A DNA stretch of 64,000 nt, taken from positions 3,596,001 through 3,660,000 of the forward strand of contig NZ_JACCBP010000001.1 in assembly GCF_013408655.1 (NCBI RefSeq). Reading direction: 5' to 3'. The first letter of the stretch is position 1. Each line of letters begins with the position of its first letter. A model generated the notes under the pieces. It was not told where the DNA came from. It searched no databases and saw only the letters and a program-made list of their open reading frames with translations. A program made the translations under genes and the position numbers. This stretch comes from Pigmentiphaga litoralis. GTDB lineage: Bacteria; Pseudomonadota; Gammaproteobacteria; Burkholderiales; Burkholderiaceae_B. Of this stretch, positions 50,965 through 59,487 are shown one piece after another.

Positions 50965-53079
50965 ATGCCCTCCCCTGTTTCCCGTTTTTCCGCTCCTTCT
51001 GTCCTGAGCGTTGCGCTCATTGCCGCCTTCGCCGCTCCCCCCGTTCTTGCGCAGACTGCGTCACCCAACCCGGTCACCCTCGACAGCGTCGTCGTGTCGG
51101 CGTCCGGCTTCGAACAGGACATCAAGGAAGCGCCCGCGTCGATCACTGTGGTCACCAAGGAAGAGCTGGACAGCGGCGCCTTTCGTGACCTGACAGACGC
51201 GCTGCGCAACGTGGAAGGCGTGAGCGTGACCGGCGCGGCGGCGCAGCAAGGCGGTGGCGGCTACGACATCAGCATTCGCGGCATGCCGGGCGCGTACACC
51301 CTGATCCTGGTCGACGGCCGCCGGCAGAACACGCGCGAAGCCCGCACCAACGGCAACGCAGGCTACGAAGCGGGCTGGATCCCGCCGCTGGAAGCGATCG
51401 AACGGATCGAAGTGATCCGCGGCGCCATGTCGTCGCTGTACGGATCCGACGCGATGGGCGGCGTGGTCAACATCATCACGCGCAAGGTCGCAAAGAAGTG
51501 GGGCGGCTCGGTTCGCGTCGAAGGCACGCTGCAGGAACGGTCGGCCTCCGGCAATTCGGGCGGCACCAACTTCTACCTGAGCGGCCCGATCAAGAACGAC
51601 CTGCTGGGCCTGGCCCTGTTCGGCGGTTACTTCAACCGTGCCGAAGACGAGATCCTGTATGGCTTTAACCGCGCCGAGAACACCAACCTGAACGGCCGCC
51701 TGTCATTGACGCCGAACAAGAACCACGACATCGTGCTGGACCTTGGCCGCAGCCGGCAGGACGTGTCGTACCACCGCGGCGAGTCGGTCACCGCCACGAC
51801 GGCATCGGGCCGCAGCCTGAACCAGCGCGACAACATCGCGCTCACGCATACGGGCCGGTATGGCGACCTGGGCACGTCGACCGTGTCGATCTACCAGGAA
51901 GAATCCTATCGCCGCAATTTCGACCTTGAAACCGGCGCGGTGCCCGCCTCGCCCAACAAGTTGCGCAACACCGTGCTCGACGGCAAGTGGACCCTGCCGC
52001 TGGGCAATCACCTGATGACCATCGGCGGGCAGTATCGCAAGGAAGCCTTCACCGCCAACAACTATGTGGGTCGCGAGTGCATCCGCAACAATCCGGCCGA
52101 CCCGTTCTTCAACTGCGTCGCGACGGGCACGCCGAACAACAGCAGTTCGTACCGTGCGATCAACGTGGCGGACTCGAAGCTGTCGACAACGATCAAGGCC
52201 GTGTTCCTGGAAGACGAATGGCGCCTGACCGACCAGCTGATCCTGACCGGCGGCGTGCGGCTTGATGACCATGAAATCTTCGGCCGCGAAATTTCGCCGC
52301 GGGCCTATGCGGTCTACAACCTGAACGACGAATGGACCGTGAAGGGCGGCGTCTCGAAGGGCTACAAGGCGCCTTCCGCGCGCGACATCCTGCCGGGCTA
52401 TGCGCTGTCGTCCGGCGGCGGCAATGGCGGGGGGTCCATCGTAATCCGGTCCAACCCCGACCTGCAACCCGAGACCAGCATCAACCAGGAAATCGGCCTG
52501 CAGTACGGCAAGCGCGGCGGCATCTCGGGCGGCGTCACGCTGTTCAACAACGACTTCAAGAACAAGATTACCGAGATGACGCTGCCCGGCGTGGTCGATC
52601 CGAACTTCCCGGGCGCCACCATCCGTTCGCGCGTCAACGTCGGCGCCGCCGTGATGCGCGGCGTCGAAGCCAACCTGAAATGGCCGGTGACGCGCACCGT
52701 GTCCTTGCGGGGCACGTACACCTTCATCCGGTCCAAGATCACCGACGATCCGGTCAATGGGCAGACCGGTCTGCAACTGGCGGGCACCCCCAAGCAGGTG
52801 CTGAGCGCCACTGTGGAATGGAAGCCGAACGACCGCGCCACCGGCTGGACCCGCCTGCTGGCTTACGACCAGCAGATGAAGCTGAACCGCACCAGCGCCG
52901 TGCCGACGATCTCGCCAGGCTATGCGCAAGTGGACCTGGGCGGTTCGTACAAGTTGACGAAAGCAACGACCTTGAGCGCCGCGATCTACAACCTGGGCGA
53001 CAAGCGCCTGGACTACGACATCGCGAACCAGTACATCGACGGCCGCCGCCTGTGGCTGGCCATGAACATGACCTTCTGA
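50965..53079 (+). CDS. TonB-dependent outer-membrane receptor (siderophore / FepA-CirA type)
   Basis: A 704-residue receptor. The signal peptide is 1-29 (ending PPVLAQ). The TonB box region is near LDSVVVSA. The plug domain (about 45-160) has PASITVVTKEEL, GYDISIRGMPG and IEVIRGAMSSLYGSDAMGG. The rest is a 22-strand barrel ending in a terminal Phe (WLAMNMTF). The group (FepA, CirA, PirA) imports catecholate siderophores or related compounds. The gene is followed by DUF3649, PepSY and DUF3325 genes, a set typical for iron uptake. A Fur-box-like site precedes it. No siderophore synthesis genes are in the window. Confidence 0.94.
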   Translation: MPSPVSRFSAPSVLSVALIAAFAAPPVLAQTASPNPVTLDSVVVSASGFEQDIKEAPASITVVTKEELDSGAFRDLTDALRNVEGVSVTGAAAQQGGGGYDISIRGMPGAYTLILVDGRRQNTREARTNGNAGYEAGWIPPLEAIERIEVIRGAMSSLYGSDAMGGVVNIITRKVAKKWGGSVRVEGTLQERSASGNSGGTNFYLSGPIKNDLLGLALFGGYFNRAEDEILYGFNRAENTNLNGRLSLTPNKNHDIVLDLGRSRQDVSYHRGESVTATTASGRSLNQRDNIALTHTGRYGDLGTSTVSIYQEESYRRNFDLETGAVPASPNKLRNTVLDGKWTLPLGNHLMTIGGQYRKEAFTANNYVGRECIRNNPADPFFNCVATGTPNNSSSYRAINVADSKLSTTIKAVFLEDEWRLTDQLILTGGVRLDDHEIFGREISPRAYAVYNLNDEWTVKGGVSKGYKAPSARDILPGYALSSGGGNGGGSIVIRSNPDLQPETSINQEIGLQYGKRGGISGGVTLFNNDFKNKITEMTLPGVVDPNFPGATIRSRVNVGAAVMRGVEANLKWPVTRTVSLRGTYTFIRSKITDDPVNGQTGLQLAGTPKQVLSATVEWKPNDRATGWTRLLAYDQQMKLNRTSAVPTISPGYAQVDLGGSYKLTKATTLSAAIYNLGDKRLDYDIANQYIDGRRLWLAMNMTF

Positions 53080-53080
53080 C

Positions 53081-53476
53081 ATGACGATGCCTACCGCCAC
53101 CGACGACGGCCTTGCACCGGCCCTGCTTGCGACTGCCACGGCAGATGCCGGGCCGCCGGCAGCGGCGCACGCCAAGCGCGCCACGCCGGCCAAGGCCCCT
53201 GCACCGCCGGTGTTCCGATACCGCCTGCAGATTGCGTCGCGCGCCGCGGCCGCGATATTCGGCGGCTACGCACTGGGCGCCAGCACGGCCACCGTGCTGG
53301 CCGCGGTGCTGCCCCTGCCGCGCGTCGACGCCGTGCTGCTCGCCACCATGCTGGCCTTCATCGTGCACGCCGTTGCCGCGATGTGGGCCTTTCGTTGCTC
53401 CAGCCTGACCCGCTTGTGGGTGGGCCTGCTGGCGCCGTCCGCCGTGTGCTGGGCAATCGCCCACTACTTTCTCTGA
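53081..53476 (+). CDS. DUF3649 iron-uptake associated membrane protein
   Basis: A 131-residue protein with three hydrophobic segments (about 50-68, 75-98 and 105-128). The DUF3649 core is YRLQIASRAAAAIFGGYALG, and the last part reads LLAPSAVCWAIAHYFL. The first 45 residues are Ala/Pro-rich and not membrane-like. It starts one base after the receptor stop and precedes the PepSY gene by 12 bases. DUF3649 proteins occur mainly in such iron operons, and probably support siderophore handling in the inner membrane. The molecular role is unknown. Confidence 0.88.
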   Translation: MTMPTATDDGLAPALLATATADAGPPAAAHAKRATPAKAPAPPVFRYRLQIASRAAAAIFGGYALGASTATVLAAVLPLPRVDAVLLATMLAFIVHAVAAMWAFRCSSLTRLWVGLLAPSAVCWAIAHYFL

Positions 53477-53488
53477 CAGGGTCGCGCC

Positions 53489-55339
53489 ATGCGCATCGAT
53501 GGTAAATCCGAAGGTCTGCGGCAGGCGATGTCGTGGTTCCACACCTGGTCGGGCCTGCTGCTCGGATGGCTGCTGTACGCCGTTTTCCTGACCGGTACGC
53601 TGAGCTTTTTCGTGGATGAACTGAACGCCTGGATGCGGCCCGAACTGCACCGGTCGGTGCCTCAACCCGACACGGCGCAACGCGCGCTGGACGGCATGGC
53701 GCGGCTGGCGCCGGACGCGACGACGTGGACCCTGGGCCTGCCCACGGAACGGCAGAACGCGGTGGAAGCATCGTGGCGCAAACCCGGCGCCGCAGCCGGT
53801 CGCGCAGGCACCGAGCGCGCCATGCTCGACGCCGCCACCGGCGACCCGATCACGGTGCGCGACACCCGCGCCGGCAGCTTCCTGTATCGCTTCCACTTCG
53901 AACTGCACGCCATGCCGCGCGTGTGGGGACGATGGATCGTGGGCATTGCGACCATGGTCATGTTCGCGGCGATCCTGAGCGGGGTCGTCACGCACAAGAA
54001 GATCTTCATCGACTTCTTTACCTTCCGCCGCAACAAGGGTCAGCGATCGTGGCTGGATGCGCACAACGCCACGGCCGTGCTCGCGCTGCCCCTGCACATC
54101 GTCATCACGTTCAGCGGTTTGCTGTTGCTGATGAACATGCTGATGCCTTTCCCGAAGGATGCGGTCTACAAGGGCGACAACGCGGCGTTCTTTGCGGAGT
54201 TCCGTGGACAGGCCCTGGCGGCGCAAGGGCAGGCAGGGCAAGGCGGTGGGGGCCAAGGTGGCGGCGAAGCACGTGGGGGCCAAGGTGGCGGCGAGGGCCG
54301 TAGCGGCGGCGGCCGGCGCGGCAACGCGGCCGCGGCTGACGGCCCGGTGCCCCTGACGCCCATCGCCCCGCTGATGGCGCAGGCCCATGCGGCCTGGCCC
54401 GACCGCGAGGTAGGCACCATCGTCGTCACTCGCCCGGGCACGCCGACCGCCCGCATCGAACTGCGTGAAGACGGCGGCCGCAATCTGACCGAACGGGGCG
54501 GCAGCCGCAAGCTGGTGTTCCATGGCCGCGACGGCACGCTGCTCGAGCAGGACACACCGCCGCCACCCTCCGCCATCCGCGCCACCTACAACGTCATGAC
54601 CAGCCTGCATCTGGGCCGATTTGCAGGCCCGGCCATGCGCTGGGCGCTGTTCATCGGCGGAATCATCGGTACGCTGATGGTGGCAACCGGCATGGTGTTG
54701 TGGGTCGTTAAACGCCTGCCGGAACGCCGCAAGCTGGGCGCCACCCCCCGCGGCCATCGGCTGGTTGAAGTGCTGAACGTGACCGGCATCGCAGGCTTGC
54801 CCGTGGCCATCGGCGCCTACTTCTACGCCAACCGCCTGATCGACGCCACCTTCGCGCAGCGCAGCGCGTGGGAGATCAACACGCTGTTCATCGTATGGCT
54901 GGCTTGCCTGGTGCACGCCGCCGTGCGTCCGCATCGCAGCGCTTGGCGCGAACAATTGACGCTGGCGGCGGGGCTTTTTGTGTTCCTTCCAATATTGAAC
55001 GCGCTCACGGGCGGCGCGGGCCTGACGGTCAGCATCCCGGCTGGCTTGTGGGCGGTCGCAGGCGTGGACGCGGCATGCCTGGTGATCGGCGCCTTGCTGG
55101 CCTACGCCGCGTATCGCCTGCGTGGCGGCGGTAAGGGCGCGGTCCCGGCAAAGACACCGGGGCGCAAGACTGACGGCGCGCGACGCGGCGCGGATGACGG
55201 TACCTCATCAAGCCGGCCGGACGCGGGCCCGGCTTCCGCCAGTGACCCCGCCATGGCGCGGACCGTTACGGCAGCGGCATCAGGTACGTCGCTGCGCAGC
55301 CCTGCCCGGACAGAGCCCTTGCCGGGAGCCGCATCATGA
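53489..55339 (+). CDS. PepSY-TM iron-regulated membrane protein
   Basis: A 616-residue PepSY_TM protein of the PiuB family. The first membrane helix is preceded by RQAMSWFHTWSGLLLGWLLY. Other helices are near 150-170, 190-215, 385-410, 435-460, 465-485 and 500-545. The periplasmic loop carries a Gly/Gln-rich insert (about 245-285) caused by a DNA repeat. The C-terminal 75 residues are polar and low-complexity. Members reduce or release iron from siderophores at the inner membrane. The start is 12 bases after DUF3649; the stop overlaps the DUF3325 start as ATGA. Confidence 0.92.
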   Translation: MRIDGKSEGLRQAMSWFHTWSGLLLGWLLYAVFLTGTLSFFVDELNAWMRPELHRSVPQPDTAQRALDGMARLAPDATTWTLGLPTERQNAVEASWRKPGAAAGRAGTERAMLDAATGDPITVRDTRAGSFLYRFHFELHAMPRVWGRWIVGIATMVMFAAILSGVVTHKKIFIDFFTFRRNKGQRSWLDAHNATAVLALPLHIVITFSGLLLLMNMLMPFPKDAVYKGDNAAFFAEFRGQALAAQGQAGQGGGGQGGGEARGGQGGGEGRSGGGRRGNAAAADGPVPLTPIAPLMAQAHAAWPDREVGTIVVTRPGTPTARIELREDGGRNLTERGGSRKLVFHGRDGTLLEQDTPPPPSAIRATYNVMTSLHLGRFAGPAMRWALFIGGIIGTLMVATGMVLWVVKRLPERRKLGATPRGHRLVEVLNVTGIAGLPVAIGAYFYANRLIDATFAQRSAWEINTLFIVWLACLVHAAVRPHRSAWREQLTLAAGLFVFLPILNALTGGAGLTVSIPAGLWAVAGVDAACLVIGALLAYAAYRLRGGGKGAVPAKTPGRKTDGARRGADDGTSSSRPDAGPASASDPAMARTVTAAASGTSLRSPARTEPLPGAAS

Positions 55340-55674
55340 CCGGCCTGGCGACTCTGCTGCTGTCCTACTCGGGTTTTGTCGGGCTGGCGTTGGCGATGGA
55401 CCGGCATCAGGAACAGGCGGAACTGCCTGCCCTCAATAGCCGCCGCAAGATCGGCTGGCGTGTGCTTGGCTCTCTGCTGCTGGTGCTGGCGCTGATGGCG
55501 GCGATTCAGGCCGAAGGCACGTCGGTCGGCATCAGTTTCTGGCTCGGCATGCTCAGCATTGCCGGCATCGCCTGCGCCCTGATGTTCAGCTATGCCCCGC
55601 GCCGCGTGCTGTCGTCGGCGGCGGTCATTGGCGGGGCGGGAGTGCTGGCCTGGCTGAATGGATACGCGGGATAA
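55336..55674 (+). CDS. DUF3325 membrane protein of the iron operon
   Basis: A 112-residue protein with about four hydrophobic segments. It opens MTGLATLLLSYSGFVGLALA, then ALAMDRHQEQ, which is the DUF3325 signature, and has RVLGSLLLVLALMAAIQAEG. It is the last gene of the receptor-DUF3649-PepSY-DUF3325 set, translationally coupled to PepSY. Its role in iron transport is not known. After it, 114 bases with short GGGCCATACCG repeats lead to the convergent MBL gene. Confidence 0.9.
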   Translation: MTGLATLLLSYSGFVGLALAMDRHQEQAELPALNSRRKIGWRVLGSLLLVLALMAAIQAEGTSVGISFWLGMLSIAGIACALMFSYAPRRVLSSAAVIGGAGVLAWLNGYAG

Positions 55675-55788
55675 TGCAGGCAATCCCACCGAGCTGGCGG
55701 GTGCAGGTCGTACCGTAGTTGCGGGCCATACCGTCGTTACAGGCCATACCGCGGGCGGGGCCTGACGGGCCCGGCATTGGCCCTGCCT

Positions 55789-56805
55789 TCAGGCCGCCAC
55801 CGCGTCCACACCGACCCACCATGCCTCGCCTGCATGCGGCTTGCCGATAGCCACGGCCTCGCCCATCCGCGGCGTGGTGACCTGCACGCCATGCTGCTTG
55901 CCCAGCGCCACGATCCGGTCATACGGTTCGTGCCAGTCATGGAATGCCAGATCGAACGTGCCGTTGTGGATGGGCAGCATCCACTTGCCGCGCAGGTCCA
56001 GGTGGGCCTGCAGGCTTTCTTCCGGCTGCATGTGCACACCAGGCCATCGGGCATCGTAGGCGCCCGTCTCCATCAACGTCAGGTCAAATGGCCCGTAGCG
56101 TTCGCCAATCTGGCGAAAGCCCGCCGAATAGCCCGTGTCACCGCTGAAGAACACCCGCGTGTCGCCATCCACGATGATCCACGACGCCCATTGCGTACGA
56201 TTGCCATCCCGCAGCGTGCGGCCGGAAAAATGTTTGGCCGGACCGGGTACGAAGCGGATGCCATCCACCTCGGTCTCTTCCCACCAGTTCAGCTGCCGCA
56301 CCTTTTCTGCCGGCACGCCCCACGCAATCAGCCGGTCTCCCACGCCACGGGGCGTCAGGAACACATCCGTCTTTGGCGCCAGGGCCTGGATGCTGGCGTA
56401 GTCCAGGTGATCGTAATGGTCGTGCGACAGGATCACGCCGCGCAGCGGCGGCAGGTCCTTGATCGCAATCGGCGGCGCATGGAAACGCTTCGGGCCGGCC
56501 CACTGAATGGGCGACGCGCGCTTCGAAAACACAGGGTCGGTCAGCCAGAATCCGCCGCGTAACTTGAGCAGCAGCGTGGAATGCCCGAGCCGGTATACGG
56601 TGTGATCGGGCGCGGCCAGCAAGGCCGCCGCCGTCAGCGTGTGGACCGGAATCCGGCCTGATGGCCGGGTGGTGCGCGGCTTGGCAAAGAACACCTTCCA
56701 CATCAGCTTGAGTGTATTGAACAGCCCCGCCTGCACCGGGCGCTGCGGGACCCGCGCGCGCAAGGCGGCCAGCGGGGAAACGACGGGAGAAGGCGTATTC
56801 GACAT
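55789..56805 (-). CDS. MBL-fold metal-dependent hydrolase (NAPE-PLD / UlaG-like)
   Basis: A 338-residue beta-lactamase-fold hydrolase of the group with N-acyl-phosphatidylethanolamine phospholipase D and RomA. The zinc motif is ILSHDHYDHLDY (HxHxDH). Further ligands are in KHFSGR and FFSGDTGYSAGF, and the final histidine in LPIHNGTFDLAFHDWHEP. The N-terminal part includes PIQWAGPKRFH. It may hydrolyse a phosphodiester in the membrane, but this is only by family. The ATG at 56805 has GGAG eleven bases upstream; the frame runs on but is not gene-like. It is divergent from the TetR gene, with operator-like sequence between. Confidence 0.88.
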   Translation of the reverse strand: MSNTPSPVVSPLAALRARVPQRPVQAGLFNTLKLMWKVFFAKPRTTRPSGRIPVHTLTAAALLAAPDHTVYRLGHSTLLLKLRGGFWLTDPVFSKRASPIQWAGPKRFHAPPIAIKDLPPLRGVILSHDHYDHLDYASIQALAPKTDVFLTPRGVGDRLIAWGVPAEKVRQLNWWEETEVDGIRFVPGPAKHFSGRTLRDGNRTQWASWIIVDGDTRVFFSGDTGYSAGFRQIGERYGPFDLTLMETGAYDARWPGVHMQPEESLQAHLDLRGKWMLPIHNGTFDLAFHDWHEPYDRIVALGKQHGVQVTTPRMGEAVAIGKPHAGEAWWVGVDAVAA

Positions 56806-56930
56806 GGACAGGACAGCTCCGGAATAGGGTGTGACAGGCAGGCAGGTCTTTCCAGGAAGGACCCTGGCCGCCAGGCACAAAGTACACTGCACGGTGTAGT
56901 TTATTGAGTGTAGAGAACGCGGCTCAAAAA

Positions 56931-56949
56931 GTAAACTGGCCAGTGTAAA
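56931..56949. promoter_or_regulatory. TetR-type operator candidate
   Basis: The sequence GTAAACTGGCCAGTGTAAA holds a perfect 10-base palindrome ACTGGCCAGT and nearly symmetric flanks. It lies 71 bases before the tetR start and 126 bases before the divergent MBL gene start. Confidence 0.65.
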
Positions 56950-56958
56950 ATTCGTGAC

Positions 56959-56991
56959 CCGACTGTGAGTGTCGTGGTCCGACTGTGAGTG
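56959..56991 (+). repeat. Direct repeat with 20-base period
   Basis: CCGACTGTGAGTG occurs at 56959-56971 and again at 56979-56991, two helical turns apart, between the operator candidate and the tetR start. It could be a second regulator site or a short duplication. Confidence 0.6.
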
Positions 56992-57019
56992 ACCTTTTCC
57001 CCGAAGCGAACGTTCCCCG

Positions 57020-57640
57020 ATGACCGAAGCGCCCCGCCTGACCGACCGTAAACGCGATGCCATCCTGGCAGCGGCTATTGCCGAGTTCCGCGCGAACGGC
57101 TTCGAGGCCACCAGCATGGACCGGATTGCCCTGCGGGCGGAAGTGTCCAAGCGCACCGTCTACAACCACTTTCCGAGCAAGGAAGCGCTGTTTGCCGACA
57201 TCCTGGTGCAGCTGTGGAATGTGAGTGCGCCCGAGCGGGAACTGGCGTATCGCAGCGACCTGCCGCTGCGCGGTCAATTGCAGGAACTGCTGGCCGCCAA
57301 GCTGCGCATGCTGAATGACACGCACCTGCTGGATCTGGCCCGGGTCGCCATCGCGGCCGCCATTCATTCGCCCGAGCGGGCGCAGAGCATGGTGGCGCGG
57401 TTGGGGGAAAAGGAAGAAGGCCTGCTGGTGTGGCTGCGTGCCGCGCAAGACGATGGCAAGCTGCGCGGGGCCGATCCGGCATTCGCCGCGCAGCAGCTGC
57501 ATGGCATGCTCAAGACCTTCGGATTCTGGCCCCAGGTCACGATGGGTGAACCGCCGCTGTCGGCCGAACGCCAGCAGGTCGTCGTCGCGTCCACGGCAGA
57601 TATGTTCCTGGCGGCGTACGACCGGGCAGAGCGGGAGTAA
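57020..57640 (+). CDS. TetR/AcrR-family transcriptional regulator
   Basis: A 206-residue TetR-family repressor. The DNA-binding domain is at about 10-56 (AILAAAIAEFRANGFEATSM, ALRAEVSKRTVYNHFPSKEA). The C-terminal ligand part resembles the TetR_C_7 / AefR-like group (LLDLARVAIAAAIHSPERAQ). The ATG at 57020 is the first in frame. It is divergent from the MBL hydrolase gene, and likely represses it and itself via the palindrome at 56931. The ligand is probably a small hydrophobic compound. Confidence 0.92.
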   Translation: MTEAPRLTDRKRDAILAAAIAEFRANGFEATSMDRIALRAEVSKRTVYNHFPSKEALFADILVQLWNVSAPERELAYRSDLPLRGQLQELLAAKLRMLNDTHLLDLARVAIAAAIHSPERAQSMVARLGEKEEGLLVWLRAAQDDGKLRGADPAFAAQQLHGMLKTFGFWPQVTMGEPPLSAERQQVVVASTADMFLAAYDRAERE

Positions 57641-57670
57641 GGCGGCTCGGTCTCAGCCCCGCAACTTCCC

Positions 57671-58327
57671 TTAGCGCCGCAACTCCAGGATGTCGAATTG
57701 CGATTCTTGCGGCGGCAGCGGCAGTTCCAGGCGCAGACGATCACGCGCCACCGGAATCAGATAACCCACATCGTTATGGTGCGTGTCGGGACCGTAGCGG
57801 CGGACCGGCTCCCCGCTCACGCTGCTGGCGCCGGCATAGCCCAGGCGCGTGCCGCCCACGTCGTAGAAGGTGCCCGCAGTGCGTTGAGACCCCGTCAGCT
57901 TTTCCAGCCGCAGCCCGGCCGAATCGTCGGTAATGCGGCAGCGGAACCAGGAATAGATCGTCAACGGCAGCAGCCCGCCCAGCTTCAGGGTGCGGCATCG
58001 CCACTCGCCCGCCATCTCGGCCGGAGCCACAGCCATTGGCTTGCCCGCCAATACCTTTTTCAGTTCGGCCACATCGCGCGGCGCGCCCTGGGTCTGTGCG
58101 GTCTGGATCGCCTGCTTGCGGGTCGCATCAAAGGCGTCCAGCCGCTGGCGGTCGGCGCGTTCAAGGCTGTCGGGGAAGGGGCCGGTCGCCTGCGCGGGGG
58201 CGGCAATACATAAGGCACCGACCACTGTCATGGCGATGGTCAGCGACGCGAGCCTGCCGAGCGGCCGAGCGCCAACCGGCTTGCAGGCGACCCCTTGCCG
58301 CGGGCCTTGGAAATATCGTGTCGACAT
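57671..58327 (-). CDS. DUF4893 exported protein
   Basis: A 218-residue protein with a signal-like segment (LTIAMTVVGALCIAAPAQA, about 30-48) and a DUF4893 domain: ADRQRLDAFDATRKQAIQTA, then GEWRCRTLKLGG and YSWFRCRITDDSAGLRLEKL, ending in SQFDILELRR. The two Cys in WRC and FRC may form a disulphide. Function is unknown; homologs are in alpha- and betaproteobacteria. The start at 58327 is chosen for family length. It is convergent with tetR (30 bases) and stands 149 bases after the Bug gene end. Confidence 0.83.
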   Translation of the reverse strand: MSTRYFQGPRQGVACKPVGARPLGRLASLTIAMTVVGALCIAAPAQATGPFPDSLERADRQRLDAFDATRKQAIQTAQTQGAPRDVAELKKVLAGKPMAVAPAEMAGEWRCRTLKLGGLLPLTIYSWFRCRITDDSAGLRLEKLTGSQRTAGTFYDVGGTRLGYAGASSVSGEPVRRYGPDTHHNDVGYLIPVARDRLRLELPLPPQESQFDILELRR

Positions 58328-58436
58328 GGGCGCTCCAGCAGAGTGAGTGCCGGCCAGCATACCAAAGGGCCCCGGACGCCATCTGCAAAAAGGCAGACGG
58401 CCGGCGGGCACCCTGCCCCGCCGGCCGTCCGAATAC

Positions 58437-58477
58437 ATAAGGTCCAGCTTATCTTTGATAGATAAGCCCGACCTTAT
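58437..58477. terminator. Long hairpin at the end of the hmgA-fahA-Bug operon
   Basis: ATAAGGTC (58437-58444) and GCTTATC (58447-58453) pair with GATAAGC (58461-58467) and GACCTTAT (58470-58477), giving 15 pairs with one small internal loop and a 7-base loop. It begins at the Bug stop codon. No T-tract follows, so it may stabilise the mRNA rather than end it. Confidence 0.65.
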
Positions 58478-59457
58478 CAATCCAGGCTGATCTTCAGGTC
58501 CTTGATCAGCTTGTGCCAGATCGCCGTCTCTTTTTGAATCAGCGCGGCGTATTCCTGCGGCGTGCCGCCCACGGGTTCAACGCCAAATTCCACCAGCTTC
58601 TTGCTGACTGCCGGGGTGTGGATCGCGGCGGACACGTTCTTCTGCAGCGTCGCGATCACCTCGGGCGGGGTGCCCGCCGGGGCGACCATGCCAACCAGCG
58701 CGGCGGCTTCGACGTTGGGCACGCCCAGTTCGGCAAAGGTCGGCACGTCGGGCAACTGCGGCAGGCGCGTGGCGTTGGCCACCGCGATCGGGCGCACCTT
58801 GCCGCCCTTGATGAATGCATTGCCAGCGGCCAGGTCGGTCATCATTGCGGCCAATTGCCCGCCGGCGACATCGACCAGGGCCGGTGCGGCGCCGCGATAG
58901 GCGATGTGCAGCATGCGCAGGCCGGCGCGTTCCTTCAGCAATTCCATGGCCAGGTGATGCGGACTGCCCGCCCCTGCCGATGCATAACTGAACTTGCCGG
59001 GCGCGGCCTTGACCTTGGCCATGAAGTCCTTGGCGTCCTTGATGTCGGTGGTCTGGCCTACCACCAGGATCATCGGGAAGCGGCCCATCAGGCTGACCGG
59101 CGCCAGGTCGCGCAGCGGGTCATAGCTGAGCGACTTGTACAGCGCCGGGTTGAAGATCAGCGTGCCGTTGTCGGCCGACAGTACTGTCGTGCCATCGTGC
59201 GCGGCCCTGACGGTTTCCACCGCGCCGATCGCCGTGTTGCCGCCCGGACGGTTATCAACGACAACGGTCTGCCCGGTGGTCTCGGCCAGTTGCGCGCCGA
59301 TGGTCCGGGCCAGGAAGTCCGACCCGCCGCCCACGGCGTAGGGCACGATCCAGCGCAGGGGTTTGCCACTGGGGGCTTGCGCCCATGCACTGCCTGCCAG
59401 GACCAGTCCTGCCGCAAGTGCCGACGCTGACACTGCCAGCTTGATGAACGTTTTCAA
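58477..59457 (-). CDS. Bug-family tripartite tricarboxylate transporter receptor, homogentisate operon
   Basis: A 326-residue Bug receptor. The start codon is TTG at 59457 with GGAGACACCT upstream. The signal peptide (FIKLAVSASALAAGLVLAGS) is cleaved after AWA. The mature protein opens PLRWIVPYAVGGGSDFLART and has the second loop HIAYRGAAPALVDVAGGQL. It is 30 bases after fahA, so it belongs to the homogentisate operon. It may bind an aromatic acid precursor. No TctAB genes are near. A long hairpin follows its stop. Confidence 0.92.
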   Translation of the reverse strand: MKTFIKLAVSASALAAGLVLAGSAWAQAPSGKPLRWIVPYAVGGGSDFLARTIGAQLAETTGQTVVVDNRPGGNTAIGAVETVRAAHDGTTVLSADNGTLIFNPALYKSLSYDPLRDLAPVSLMGRFPMILVVGQTTDIKDAKDFMAKVKAAPGKFSYASAGAGSPHHLAMELLKERAGLRMLHIAYRGAAPALVDVAGGQLAAMMTDLAAGNAFIKGGKVRPIAVANATRLPQLPDVPTFAELGVPNVEAAALVGMVAPAGTPPEVIATLQKNVSAAIHTPAVSKKLVEFGVEPVGGTPQEYAALIQKETAIWHKLIKDLKISLD

Positions 59458-59487
59458 AGGTGTCTCCGGATATTGTTATGGATCGAA

